A stretch of 64,000 nucleotides of DNA from Chrysoperla carnea. Taxonomy: Eukaryota > Arthropoda > Insecta > Neuroptera > Chrysopidae. Under the pieces are notes generated by a model. The model saw only the letters and a list, made by a program, of their open reading frames with translations, searched no databases and was not told where the DNA came from. Numbering within the stretch: the first letter of the stretch is position 1; every line of letters starts with the position of its first letter. The position numbers and the translations under genes are program-made. The stretch spans positions 58,506,181-58,570,180 of the forward strand of contig NC_058340.1 in assembly GCF_905475395.1 (NCBI RefSeq). Direction: 5' to 3'. Shown here in pieces: positions 1 through 10,417 of the stretch.

Positions 1-2018
1 CAATGCCTCGTGTTTTTTAGCGACGATGCTGTCTCTAGACAGGTAGAACATCCCCGTATATCAATCATGCATTTTTTCTTAAAGGTAACAAATTAATGAG
101 GTGCTAATTACCTAAAAAGAGAGAGTCGTGGCTAAAAAGCGCACCGTATTTGGTAACCAAAGCCAATTTCTGCCCTCCGATATTTTTTAGCGCTACGTAA
201 CTGTATGAAATCCTGGCATTGAATTTTATACAATATCATAATAATAAATACTCTGACAAATCAGTCCTTATCAACTTTTAAAATAATGTTTAGCTTGATA
301 AAAAATTAAATTTAGCAATAACCAGCTCCTAGACTATATTAATTTATGTAAAAAAAATTCTTATGATGTTCTAATATTTAAAAAAAATAATTATTTTTTT
401 AATGCTTGTGTAGAGAAATTGTTTATATATACATATAATTTTTTTCGTTTTGGTTAAATTGCTTATTTTAAGTAATCAAGTTTAAATAATTAGAATTATA
501 TTTGTTGAAAATTATATTATTAATATACTTTTTTTTGGAATCTCAAATATTGTATAAAATAAATTGAATAGATTTATTATTATCAAAAATATAAAAATTT
601 GGTGATAGTTTTATAAAAACTTCTTGTTTCAACCTATAATTTCGCTTCATGGAACTGCAATTAATCCTCTATTTCTTATTTAATCGGATAATTTCAGATA
701 ATTTTTGTCGTAAATTGCAAACAGTTGACTTTGGATACCTCGACTTTCACGAGAAAATGAAAAAATTTGCGTCAAAGAAATTTTCCCAGTAACAAGTTAG
801 TTTATCTGTGAGTTATGAAGGTTATGAAATCGTTTTTTACCTTGAACAACCGGGGAAATAAAATAAATCGGCTTATCAAGTAAATCGTGTTTTTGTAGTT
901 TGAGTTATCGAGAGTCTATTAATGTCGCTCAAATACTGTAATTGTAATTTTGAGTTCCTATGAGTTCTTTATTACAAACAGAAAAAGAGCAGGAGCTATT
1001 CAGGAGAAACTAATTTTTACCTACTAAAATGAAGAAAAATTTATTTAAAAAAATTGTTCTACGGCGTATTTCCAAATCTAAATAAAGTTATGCATACGAA
1101 TGCTGCGTTTAATTTTATCGCTCTTATAAAATCGCAAATGAATAACAATACTTCATTTACGCGGTCACAAAAACAAGCAAACTGCGTTCTTTTATTTTAT
1201 ATCCAGCTCTTATAGCCCAACCATATTAGCTGTCAACAGCAGAAAAATTTATAATTAGGCGAATTTTTCACATTTTCACAGACAATTCATTCTGTATCCG
1301 ATGTTTTTCAGATATTTTAGATGAAAAGTTGTTTTTCGGAGATAATGCTTCCTGCAATTACGTGTCTGAAAATTCTTGCATAAAAGTTTCTTTTCTTCTG
1401 ATAATTCAATGACTTAGAACAATATTTATATTTTATTGCTATCCCAAGCCGCAGGACATGAAATATTCATGGAAAATGGTTCCCTGTAACCTGCTTCATC
1501 CAAACATCATTAAAAAAGAACTTAAGATTTTTTTCGAAAAATTTTATTGTTGGTTTAAATTTGGAGAATTTTTGTCTCGAAAAACGGAGTCTCCGACTCG
1601 TGTTCAGAGAGGCGGCAAACATATATAATCGATGGTAACTTTTTATCCGTTTATTAACATATCGAAAAGACGACGAATACAAAAATTCGGCTATCTATGA
1701 GAAAGTTTTCGCAGATAGGTTGTTTTTATATATGTAATGAGTGGGCTATTATAGAAGTTATGTAGATCCTTTTCTTAATAAAAAAACAAAACAATAAATA
1801 ACAGAAAGATGTTACACATCTGTCAAAAACTTTTTGGTCATTCATCATGAATATTGTTTAAAATTATTCAGTCATGTATCAATCTACAAGGGCAGCATCA
1901 TTCATTCCATCACAGACTGAAAATCCATTTTATGGTTGGTAAAGAAATATTACTCAAATATTCTTAATATTGAATCATATTGATATTGATCAAAATTATG
2001 GTGGGTACTAATTTCTAG
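1..2018. other. Left flank, no gene recognised
   Basis: AT-rich sequence with only short open frames, none with recognisable protein content. The missing first exon of the downstream carbonic anhydrase-like gene may lie here. A stretch near 1874-1933 runs into a possible donor (GGTTG then GTAAAG), but its phase does not join cleanly to the exon at 2019, so I do not call it. Confidence 0.5.
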
Positions 2019-4524
2019 ATTACAATACTGCAAAAAACACAAAGTGGATAAGAACACAAAATCCAATCCCTCAAAATGCTGCACCAGTAAATATTGATAT
2101 AAATGCTATGAAAAAAGTGAATTTTAATAATTTAGAATGGTTCAATTACGATTTAAAACCGCAGAAACTGAAAATTACTAATACGGGACATACTTGTAAG
2201 TATTAACGTAAGACCATTTTAACGACTTTGACGTTAAGGAAAACTCCCGCGATCAAAAATCAAGTATAATTTAAAGAACTTAATGAATCCAATCCAAATT
2301 GGAAAAATCTTGAAATTAAGTATTATAAAAAAATTTCAAAAAGGGGGCGGATGCTAGGAGAAGCAGGATTGTGGATATATAAAATTCGATAAATAGAATA
2401 GATATGGAATTCGAGGAATTCGCAAAAGCGTAAAATGTAGAATTCCGTAGACTACGAAATTTGGATAAATAATATCAAATTATTTTCAATAAGTACGTAA
2501 TTTGATCACTTCGAATTGATACCTACCATAACAAACATTATTAAGGTAATTTTGTAACAACATAAAAGAGTTTAATAATGGGAGGAAGCTAAGATGAAAC
2601 TGTAGTTTGAAATATAAAAAAACTTCGCGATACAGGGTAGTAATGCATTATGCGAAACAATTTTGAAATGAGGAAAGAATGTTTAAAAATATCTATATTT
2701 TTGATTGCAGTAATACTAAGTGGAAAATGGGAAGGTGAAGGACCTTATTTAGCAGGAGGAAATTTACACGGAAAATATGTATTTTCCCAGTTGCACTTTC
2801 ATTGGGGTAAAAGCAGTGATGAAGGTAGTGAACATACTGTTGACGGGAAAAAGTAAGTTTTTATTATAACTTGTGTTAAAAGTACAAAATTGTTTATTTA
2901 AATTAGAGTAGGAAATAATCTTTATTTATTGCCGAATTTCGACACATTTTGGAATTTAATTATTATTTTCATTATGAATTTGAAATTATTGTTGAGAGAC
3001 GCTTGAAATTTATATTATTGGGAGCTTAGAAAAAGAAATATTCTTTTTTGCGGTTGGAACGGTGCTTGTTTTGGATAAACTATTATCGATTTTAGATTTT
3101 GCTTCTGGAATGTTAAAATCAAAAATTAATTGCAGAGCTGATTTATATAAAGGTATCTTTTAGCCCGAGGTTAGTGTAATAATGTAATTTTTAATCCAGC
3201 ACTGCAAATCGTATTTTCCCCGCTGCATTTGAGCGACAATAAAACGGAGCGCAATTGGAAGAAATTTTTTTAAGCACCATATATAATTACCTTTTTTTTC
3301 TTCTCTAGCTTTAACTATAAAAAGTATCTAAAAAAAGCATTCATAAAAGTGGAAATATTTATCACCGCCTCTTCCTAGAAACAGGTTTAATGAAAATCTT
3401 GTACTAATAAAATCTATTATTCCAGATATCCTTTAGAAATGCATGCTGTACATTATAAAAGTACTTATGGATCACAAGACAATGCAATGAACCACAAAGA
3501 TGGAATGGTAGTTTTAGCTTATTTTTATAAGGTTCAAGCGAAACACAACGAGGTGTTTGAAGATATTATAAATGGTATACCAGCTGTACAACGATGTGCC
3601 TCATCTATATACATCGAACCAAGACCACTTAATTCATATATAAAACCATTCACAGAAGATTATTTTATGTATTGGGGAACTGTATCAACCAATAATTGTG
3701 GTCATGTTTTACTATGGTTGATTTGCCGCGAAGCAACTGCAATTGCTGAGTGCCAGGTAAAATGAACTACTTCTGTACTCAAAATTCAAATTGCCAACTC
3801 ATTTGTTTAGGCTTAGCCTATGTTTACGGTGTAAGCTTTTTACACGGCTTAGGAAAGTATTCGCAGCTTCAAATCGAAAATGGGTATTGGTTAATATAGT
3901 ATTCTATGAATTCAACTTGCGACATTTTCTTATAAAAAATAGCTTTCGGTCAAATTTTCTAAAATTATGGATTTTGGCATCGCCACTAGCATATTCAAGT
4001 CCAATTTTTGTAGATATATGGGCCTTAAAAGTTCAAAAATAGACAATAAGAGGTACACGAAAACTAACTCTAGCATAATATTCACCTGACGAGAAGGGAC
4101 ACTGGAAAACTTTTAATAAAAATTAAAAAACCCATTCAACAATATCCTAGAGTCCTAGATAATGGGTGCATAAAAAAGTAGTTTCTTACTGTTTTATTTT
4201 ATCAGTTCTACAATTTTCTAGTTCTATACATTTTTTCTAATTATTTTTATTACTTAATCGCTGAAATCAGTTTTTTTTTAAATTTTACAGTTAAAAGCGT
4301 TTAGAAGATTACTTGATGGAAATGACGAACCAGTTGAACGTAATTTTCGTAAATTAATGATTCCATCAAATACTACGATATATTATGTAAATCCTTCGAA
4401 AATACCAAGTTTAAGACTATCAAGCCGTAGTAAAATAAATGCAGATAAATTGGGGCATGATTCTTTTTCGATGAAACAAAAATTGAGTATTAATAAAGAC
4501 TATTGTAACTATAGAAAATTATAG
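2019..4524 (+). CDS. Alpha-carbonic anhydrase-like protein (5' exon missing)
   Basis: Four exons with consistent GT-AG sites and phases: 2019-2195, 2711-2852, 3426-3756 and 4291-4524 (TAG stop), giving about 294 residues. Family motifs appear in order: a diverged APVNID in place of QSPINI, NTGH (the proton-shuttle histidine, His64 in human CA II), QLHFHWG (zinc ligands 94 and 96), [19 protein letters not shown] (zinc ligand 119 in EMH) and RNFR near the C-terminus. Active alpha-CAs hydrate CO2 to bicarbonate on a bound zinc. All three zinc histidines and Glu106 and Glu117 are kept, but the usual GSLTTPPCxE reads [10 protein letters not shown]: gate Thr199 is Ser, both prolines are Asn and the conserved Glu is His. 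The Cys that often forms a disulfide is present. Activity is therefore uncertain. The exon with the signal peptide and start codon was not found. Family assignment is firm; activity is inference. Confidence 0.85.
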
Positions 4525-5704
4525 AAAGTTCCTAGTAATTTTCAAAATAATTCAATGCATTTTTCAGAATTATTTTTAATTACCATTTCCATGAAAGTTT
4601 CAATTACAAGTATAGAATATTAACCAAAAAAATTCACAAACGAATGTAATATCTTTTTCAATCTTTTGTATGGTTTTCACCTCAAACAAAACAGTACATG
4701 GAATTTTTTAATATTTCCCACTTTACCTAATCTTGGTGCTTAGTGGTAAAAATATTTCTGTTCAAAGGGTAAGGCAGATTAACGCCACAATATTTTAAAC
4801 AGTGCCATAAAGTTAATTCAACAGAAGGGGCAAATACGCCCGTTAAAAATTAATAGGGTAAAATATTTTACTGATAATATTTTTAAAGAAATTTCATTCT
4901 CCGATGTAGTAATTCCATATACTCTTTTGTCTGAAAGATGTGGCTATTTGAGAAAAATCTACATACATATGTCAAACATATGTAAATTAGATTAAGAAAT
5001 GTAGGGAAATAAGATAATTGGATTTTTTAAATAGGTCATGTGAACTGCATCTTTTCATTTAATAATAATTCATTGTTAACCAAAGCACTAAATAAAACTA
5101 TTACGTAAAATTAAAAACTTTATTTTTTATACAAAGCAGTTTAGCTCAGAGCTAAACTTAAAGCATAGAGCTCGAATTTATTCAATTTTTTAAGTAATAT
5201 GTATCTCCATTTTAAAACAGACGCACCAATCAATACAAAATTGTCTACAAAATCACAATTTTGATACCGAATGGTAGAAATTTTATAGTTTAATAGTTTG
5301 AAGAAATTTTGATATAAATAACTGTAAAAATATAATTAGTCTATAAAAAACAAAGCCTGTAATCTTTAAATCATCCTGCGGCTTAGCCGCAGCGACCAGC
5401 GTTGTAACTACCTTTTTCTTTCAAAAATTTGGCAATTCAATTTACTGAAGGTCACCAATGTCATTATATTCTTGTAACAACAAACGACTTGAAATATTGT
5501 GTTAGGCGAGGAATGTCGAAGCAATGGTATGTGTCAAGGCTAGCAATGGCACGCGACATAATATTTTGGGCACGTCACCGACTACAAAGTTCACTATGAA
5601 CTATTATTTTACTTATTTTGTATAAAAAATTTTATAAGAAAAGAAGAATCTCTGTAAATTTGTTTTATGAAAATGTACATATTTTTTAGTTATAAATAAG
5701 TAAA
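4525..5704. other. Intergenic, AT-rich; one short hairpin
   Basis: No coding content seen. A perfect 7-bp stem with a 3-base loop (CTGCGGC-TTA-GCCGCAG) lies at 5376-5392 and is GC-rich against an AT-rich background. It may be part of an old repeat. Confidence 0.5.
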
Positions 5705-5838
5705 AATCATTATATATATTTTAAATTTTGTTTTATTTTTTAATTTTCTATCCTATTTTTTCTTTCAGAACAAAATTACCAGTTAATTAATTATTTAGTA
5801 AAGGTAAGTATTAAGTTAATTATATGGAAATAAATAAG

Positions 5839-5905
5839 CTGGGTGGCTGTGTGGGTATAGCACTTGTCTCTGAAACCAAGGTACGCTGGTTCGTAGCTTG
5901 GTGTG
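5839..5905 (+). repeat. tRNA-like stretch (possible SINE head)
   Basis: A B-box-like GGTTCGTAGCTTGG lies about 45 bases after an A-box-like TGTGGGTATAGCAC, and CTTG...CAAG could form an anticodon stem. The acceptor stem does not pair, so this is not a working tRNA. It resembles a tRNA-derived SINE head and faces the similar stretch at 10056-10125. Confidence 0.35.
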
Positions 5906-6100
5906 ATTAACATTTTTACTTTTAAATTAAATTAATTTTTCCCGACGTTAAAAATTTTCCACTCTTTTTATAGTTTAAATTATCTATATACCCCGCCCTC
6001 TTGCTATAAATAACGTCAGTTATATAAATATGTCATAAATCACTATTCTGTCGGGGTGGGAATTTAAATAATCATAAATATATCTAACTCTTAAAAGTCA

Positions 6101-6184
6101 TGTTCTCCTGTTACAAAATATTAAAAGATAGTACAAAAATGGCTTGGTTATGCTAAAATTTAAAACTTTTCAATAGGAGAACAT
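6101..6184. repeat. Short element with AGGAGAACAT ends, unit 1
   Basis: Starts TGTTCTCCTGTTACAAAATA and ends TTTCAATAGGAGAACAT, an imperfect inverted repeat about 85 bp long. It is probably a tiny internally deleted relative of the larger inverted-repeat elements to its right. Confidence 0.45.
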
Positions 6185-6205
6185 GTCATTTAGTTTGCAT
6201 CAGTT

Positions 6206-6300
6206 ATATTCCCCTATTACAAAATATTAAAATTTGTATTTATAAAATTAAAAAATCGCTCGTTAAAACTAAAATTTGAAATTTTGGTATAGGAGAACAT
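6206..6300. repeat. Short element with AGGAGAACAT ends, unit 2
   Basis: Starts ATTCCCCTATTACAAAATAT and ends TTTTGGTATAGGAGAACAT. It has the same plan as the unit at 6101-6184 and is separated from it by about 20 bases, giving a near-tandem pair. A third start of this type (CGCCTATTACAAAATATT) follows near 6334 and leads into the long inverted-repeat arm. Confidence 0.45.
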
Positions 6301-6376
6301 GTTATATATTTTATTCAACTTTTTTGTAACATATTCGCCTATTACAAAATATTAAAAAAATACTTATTTTGCTTGA

Positions 6377-6595
6377 GCTCCGCGATCTTAGCACCTCATG
6401 TGCGGAATTTCGATTGACCAATTATACCATCTAAAAGGTCAGAAATTGGTCATAAAAGGTCAGTTGGTCTCATTAATTGGTCAGCATCAGAAAATTGTTT
6501 ATTAAAGATTGAAAAAACTCCACCTATGCGCGATCGGGAAGCATTCGCTGATAATTGGTCAGCTAATATAAATAATTGGTCAGTTTAATTTTATT
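6377..6595 (+). repeat. Long terminal inverted repeat, left arm
   Basis: Runs from GAGCTCCGCGATCTTAGCAC to AATTGGTCAGTTTAATT. It is nearly identical to the reverse complement of 9493-9760, except that it lacks about 55 bases present there. It contains repeated copies of AATTGGTCA or its complement TGACCAATT, plus GGTCAGTTGGTC, like the sub-terminal binding-site repeats of many DNA transposons. Together the arms bound an element of about 3.4 kb, later broken by other insertions. No transposase matching these ends was found inside. Confidence 0.75.
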
Positions 6596-6630
6596 ATATT
6601 CAAAAAATAATATAATTTCGAAAAAATTTT

Positions 6631-6903
6631 CAATTTTTTCAACATTTGTACTAGGAGAACATAAGTGGGAATTAGTAGTTCCTGATAAGGAGAAAGGTGA
6701 GTAAGTGTTTTCACCCCGAAAGTCTAAAATTTTATTTTGGCAGAAAGTTATTGGTCTGCCCACTAGAGGTCACACTCACCAAACACGGGTGTGCAGACCA
6801 CTAACTTTCTGACTTACGAGGTGACAACAATTACCTTGCTATCAGGTACTACTTATTCCGTCCGTCCTTGATGTTCTCCTAGTAGAAATGTGAAAAAAAT
6901 TGA
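6631..6903. repeat. Inverted-repeat element (about 270 bp)
   Basis: The outer ends are inverted repeats of about 32 bp (CAATTTTTTCAACATTTG... and its counterpart near 6870-6903), both reaching ACTAGGAGAACAT. A second inverted pair lies inside: AGAAAGTTATTGGTCTGC near 6741 and GCAGACCACTAACTTTCT near 6795. The whole could fold into a long hairpin. It shares the AGGAGAACAT end with the short units at 6101-6300. Confidence 0.6.
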
Positions 6904-7037
6904 AGTTTTTGAACGAAAAAAAACTAATTTTTTCATCATTTACTAGGCAAACATGCTGTGGTGGAAATTTGAAAAAAAATGAAAATAAAAATCAGATTTT
7001 GCTTAAAAGATTTAATGAACTTTTTTTAAATATATGT

Positions 7038-7108
7038 CCTCATCTAGTTTCGAACCAAGGGACTGGTTATTCGAAGTCAGATACGCTAACCATTATACCA
7101 TTAGGGCT
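7038..7108 (-). repeat. tRNA-like stretch, degenerate
   Basis: Read on the minus strand it has an A-box-like ATGGTATAATGGTTAGC, a CTGACTTCGAA segment resembling the anticodon region of an Arg-TCG tRNA, and a B-box-like GGTTCGAAACT. The acceptor and T stems pair poorly, so this is a pseudogene or SINE head rather than a functional tRNA. Confidence 0.4.
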
Positions 7109-7924
7109 CTGTTATTCGTATTAATAAATAATTATATTCATATTTTCGACTTTCTTAAATTATAACAAAAAGTAAAACTCATTTTCGGAAAATTTTGAGT
7201 AGTATTATTACAAAAAAAAAATGGCAAACGAAGTTTGAAATACTTACCTATCGTGAAGTTCGAAATACTCACCTATTTTTAACTGAAATAATATTGTATA
7301 GCTACAGAGAGATGGGGAAAAATAAAATAAAAACAGGGTTTGAGTTTTCAACTTTATTTAAATGAAATCAAAATACATAAAAACTATTTACGAATTACTT
7401 GCACATAATTCCATATAATTAATTTCATCTTAAAAAAATTTGTTTGCATCAACTTTTTTTTTACAAACCAAATACCACACAAAAATAAAATGAAAATCCA
7501 AAAAGAATATTACGTATTTACAATCCAACTTCTTTATCTCACCTATATTTTATAAGAATTTGTTTGTACCTTTACTAAAAAAAAATTAATTAGTTAATTA
7601 ATAATTTTGTTCTGAAAGGAAAAATGGGATAGAATAAAATAAAACAAAATTTAAAATATATAACGATATTTATTTATTTATATTAATTTGAAAACGTTAT
7701 CCCGAAAATTGATTTTTTACTATATAAAATAACCATTATTATTATTCATTCAAATTTTTTATAGGTGACATATGTACAAATATATATAATACAAGTGAAA
7801 ACAAACAATTGACTGAGTTAATTGTTGAAATACCATGCATAGTCAGTGTTGATTTATTTATCACATTACACATACAAACATGTGACACATACATAACTGA
7901 TAATCAAGTATAGTACCTATTATA

Positions 7925-8320
7925 AAATTTCCGCCTAATTGGCGCCCTCACGAGTAAACAGTGATGTTTATGAAAAAAAAATTTTACATTTAAACTTTTG
8001 TTCTATCTCTAACGGTTTACAAGATGGGTCCTACGGACCCAAGACCCAATTCACCTATGATGCTCTTTTACGAACTTGACCTCACTTTTTACGTCCTGAG
8101 TACGCTGTAAAAATTTCAGCTCGATATCTTTTTTCGTTTTTGAGTTATCGTGTCCACAGACGGACGGATGGACGGACGGACAACCGGAAATGGACTAATT
8201 AGGTGATTTTATGAACACCTATGACAAAATTTTTATACTAACATCATTATTTTTAAGCGTTACAAACTTGGGACTAAACTTAATATACTATGTATATTTC
8301 ATATATACATGGTATAAAAA
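7925..8320 (+). repeat. Dispersed repeat family 1, copy 1
   Basis: Contains TTGAGTTATCGTGTCCACAG, a run of GACGGACGGATG-type tetranucleotides, CAACCGGAAATGGACTAATT, and an end with CGTTACAAACTTGGGACTAA. Related copies lie at 47690-47900 in the same orientation and at 18055-18300 and 55168-55385 reversed. No coding capacity remains, so I leave the class open. Confidence 0.7.
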
Positions 8321-8426
8321 GAGTGAAAAATTTAAATAAAAGGAAAAATTCATTTTTTTAAAAGTAAAAATTTTATCCATTTTTTTTTTTTGATATGGAC
8401 TACTATTAAATATACATGTATATTTG

Positions 8427-8434
8427 ATAGTAGT
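8427..8434 (+). repeat. hAT target-site duplication, left
   Basis: ATAGTAGT, an exact match to 9329-9336. Eight bases is the standard duplication length for hAT elements. Confidence 0.85.
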
Positions 8435-8469
8435 CAGGGGCGTAGCTACCGCCGTATTTGCCGTATCAA

Positions 8470-8518
8470 TTACACACTTTGGGGGCCCCCGGGCCACGGG
8501 GGCCCCCAAAGTGTGTAA
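8470..8518. repeat. Perfect 21-bp hairpin, 7-base loop
   Basis: The stem arms are 8470-8490 and 8498-8518 (TTACACACTTTGGGGG then CCCCC, and its exact complement), with loop GGGCCAC. It is very GC-rich for this region and lies 35 bases inside the hAT element's left end. It may be a sub-terminal structure of the element or a later inverted duplication. Confidence 0.85.
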
Positions 8519-8630
8519 GGAAAAAGAATAAAAACTTTCTAATTTATTTTATTTTACAAATGACAAAATTCTATAATAATTTAATAATCTAATTTAATTA
8601 TAATAATTTAATAATCTAATATTTAATAGT

Positions 8631-9173
8631 TTGCTAAATGAATCCAAAGATTTAGCAAAAAAGTGGGGGGTAACAACTGTTTTTAAAAACAGTAGGCGAA
8701 AGATAACGAAGCGTTTTTTTGATGAGTTATCACAAGATGAGAGAATTTCCGACCCGGAATCCTATTTCAAAGTCAATGTATACTATTGCTGTTTAGATAT
8801 ATTAATTTCTCAAACTAAAGAAAGATTTCAGAGCCTTTGCAACCTGAGTAGTATATTCGAAATATTACAACCGGAGAAACTCCTATCTTCTTCAAGCGAA
8901 GAGATATTAAACGCTTCCGGAAAACTGTCTGCTAAATACAGTAAAGACATCTCACTTAATCTTTGTGACCAATTAAAGGCTCTAAAAACATGCTTAAATT
9001 CTGAAATTAAAAAAATTTATTCCATTAAAGAACTCATTGAATTATTGCTAGTAAAATTCAATAGGCTTGCATCCAGTTTTCCCGAGGTAATCACAGCATG
9101 GTTTTTATTCTTGACCCTTCCAGTTACAACCGCAACGGCAGAAAGAAGTTTTTCAAAATTAAAAAATATTTAA
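8631..9173 (+). pseudogene. hAT transposase, C-terminal fragment
   Basis: Open frame of about 180 residues. Its last part reads LTLPVTTATAERSFSKLKNI, the hAT C-terminal dimerisation motif seen in zinc-finger MYM type 1-like and other domesticated or mobile hAT proteins. The BED zinc finger and the catalytic domain's early acidic residues are absent, and the full protein is normally several hundred residues longer. It is a remnant within an internally deleted element, not expected to be a functional transposase. Confidence 0.85.
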
Positions 9174-9328
9174 AATTCGATTTTTATTTGTAAAATGGGT
9201 AAATTATGTGATAAATAAATATTACTTCTCACAATATTTTTTTTCTTTTGTGAAAAATCTTTACCTCCATATAAGGGCCTCCAAAAAAATTTTTATACGG
9301 GGCCCCGACAAGGCACGCTACGCCACTG

Positions 9329-9336
9329 ATAGTAGT
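9329..9336 (+). repeat. hAT target-site duplication, right
   Basis: ATAGTAGT, identical to 8427-8434, directly after the element end CGCCACTG. Confidence 0.85.
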
Positions 9337-9492
9337 ACATATAAAAAAAAAAAAATTATAAAAAAAATATTTCCCCTACTCTGTCTGGTTTATAGTGAAG
9401 AGCTGTGCGTAAGTACTCACTGCCCTGATAAAACCATCCGGCTCAAAGCATGCGCGTTACGACAGAGACAACTTTTTTAATTTTTTTTAATA

Positions 9493-9760
9493 TTAAATTA
9501 AACTGACCAATTATTTATATTAGCTGACCAATTATCAGCGAATGCTTCCCGATCGCGCATAGGTGGAGTTTTTTATTTTTTCTGCGAATGAGGTGCTAAA
9601 CTTATTAATTGACCTTGAAAAACTTTAATCTTTAATAAAAAATTTTCTGATGCTGACCAATTAATGAGACCAACTGACCTTTTATGACCAATTTCTGACC
9701 TTTCAGATGGTATAATTGGTCAATCGAAATTCCGCACATGAGGTGCTAAGATCGCGGAGC
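9493..9760 (-). repeat. Long terminal inverted repeat, right arm
   Basis: Reverse complement of the left arm at 6377-6595, with about 55 extra bases around 9583-9640 that include an additional GAGGTGCTAA motif. It carries the same AATTGGTCA-type sub-terminal repeats. Weaker inverted similarity continues outward to TTTTGTAATAAGAGAACATG near 9834-9853, matching the ATTACAAAATATT end on the left. Confidence 0.75.
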
Positions 9761-10055
9761 TTTTTGCTTGCTTTTTTGTTGTATGTGTATGTACGTGCTA
9801 AAATTTATTCTTGTTAAATGAAATTTTATAAGATTTTGTAATAAGAGAACATGTTATTTTACAAAAAAATAATTGTGTTAGTCCCACTTTCCTACTTATA
9901 TCAGAAATCACTCTTCTGTCAGGGGGTGGGAATTAAAATAACATAAAATATACCTCGCTCTCCTACTTGTCGCTTTTGGTTCTTATAACAATTATCTAAA
10001 ATAAAATCTAAATTAACTCGGCATAATAATTTATTTAATTAAAAATTAAGCAGTA

Positions 10056-10125
10056 CATTGCTAGATACGAACCGAGGTACTATATAACCTGAGGCGGCTA
10101 TGTTAGCCACTACTCCACCTCTGAG
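10056..10125 (-). repeat. tRNA-like stretch (possible SINE head)
   Basis: On the minus strand: GGAGTAGTGGCTAACATAGC (A-box-like), then CCTCGGTTCGTATCTAGC (B-box-like) at tRNA spacing. It resembles 5839-5905 in inverted orientation, and both are followed by an AT tail of similar composition. The stems are too poor for a functional tRNA. Confidence 0.4.
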
Positions 10126-10417
10126 ATATTATTCTTACCCATAATGTAATATGAATACCTTTTACTCATCTTTTTTCAATAAACTCGCTTTCTTAAAAGA
10201 GGGTATGTAACTTCTTAATAATAAATTATATTAAATGACATTCTTTCTTTGATTTTTTGATTTTTATATTGTTTTTTTTTTATTATCACAATTAAATCGA
10301 AATGGAAAAATTATATTCCGGTGTATATATGCTTTTTTAATAGTTTTTTGATTACTTATGTGTTTAAAATAATAGCTTAACCAAAAATCATGATTGGTAT
10401 TTCATTCATTAAAAAAA

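Larger units (their letters stand above)
5705..7668. repeat. Inverted repeat pair flanking about 1.8 kb
   Basis: The left arm at about 5705-5805 and the right arm at about 7568-7668 are reverse complements with a few changes. Both hold a TTTAAATTTTGTTTTATTTT-like run, a CTTTCAGAACAAAATTA stretch and a TAGTAAAGGTA end. The interior carries shorter inverted-repeat units and two tRNA-like stretches. The arms could be ends of one element or a nested insertion product. No transposase is visible inside. Confidence 0.6.
8435..9328 (+). mobile_element. hAT family DNA transposon, internally deleted
   Basis: An 894-bp element with ends CAGGGGCGTAGC and GCTACGCCACTG, inverted repeats with one mismatch over 12 bases, flanked by the perfect 8-bp duplication ATAGTAGT. 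The CAGGGGCGTAGC end is typical of hAT elements. Inside is only the C-terminal part of a transposase (8631-9173), so the copy cannot move by itself. It sits in the repeat cluster just past a copy of dispersed repeat family 1. Confidence 0.9.

Noticed and set aside
1467-1682. Minus-strand open frame of 71 codons
   Set aside because: Basic, low-complexity content with no motif, splice context or duplicate elsewhere; expected by chance.
3791-4042. Plus-strand open frame inside intron 3 of the carbonic anhydrase gene
   Set aside because: It lies wholly in the intron and shows no family features.
8155-8185. Short GACGGAC-type tandem run considered as a CRISPR-like or minisatellite array
   Set aside because: It is a simple tetranucleotide tract within a dispersed repeat, with no spacers and no neighbouring genes of that kind.
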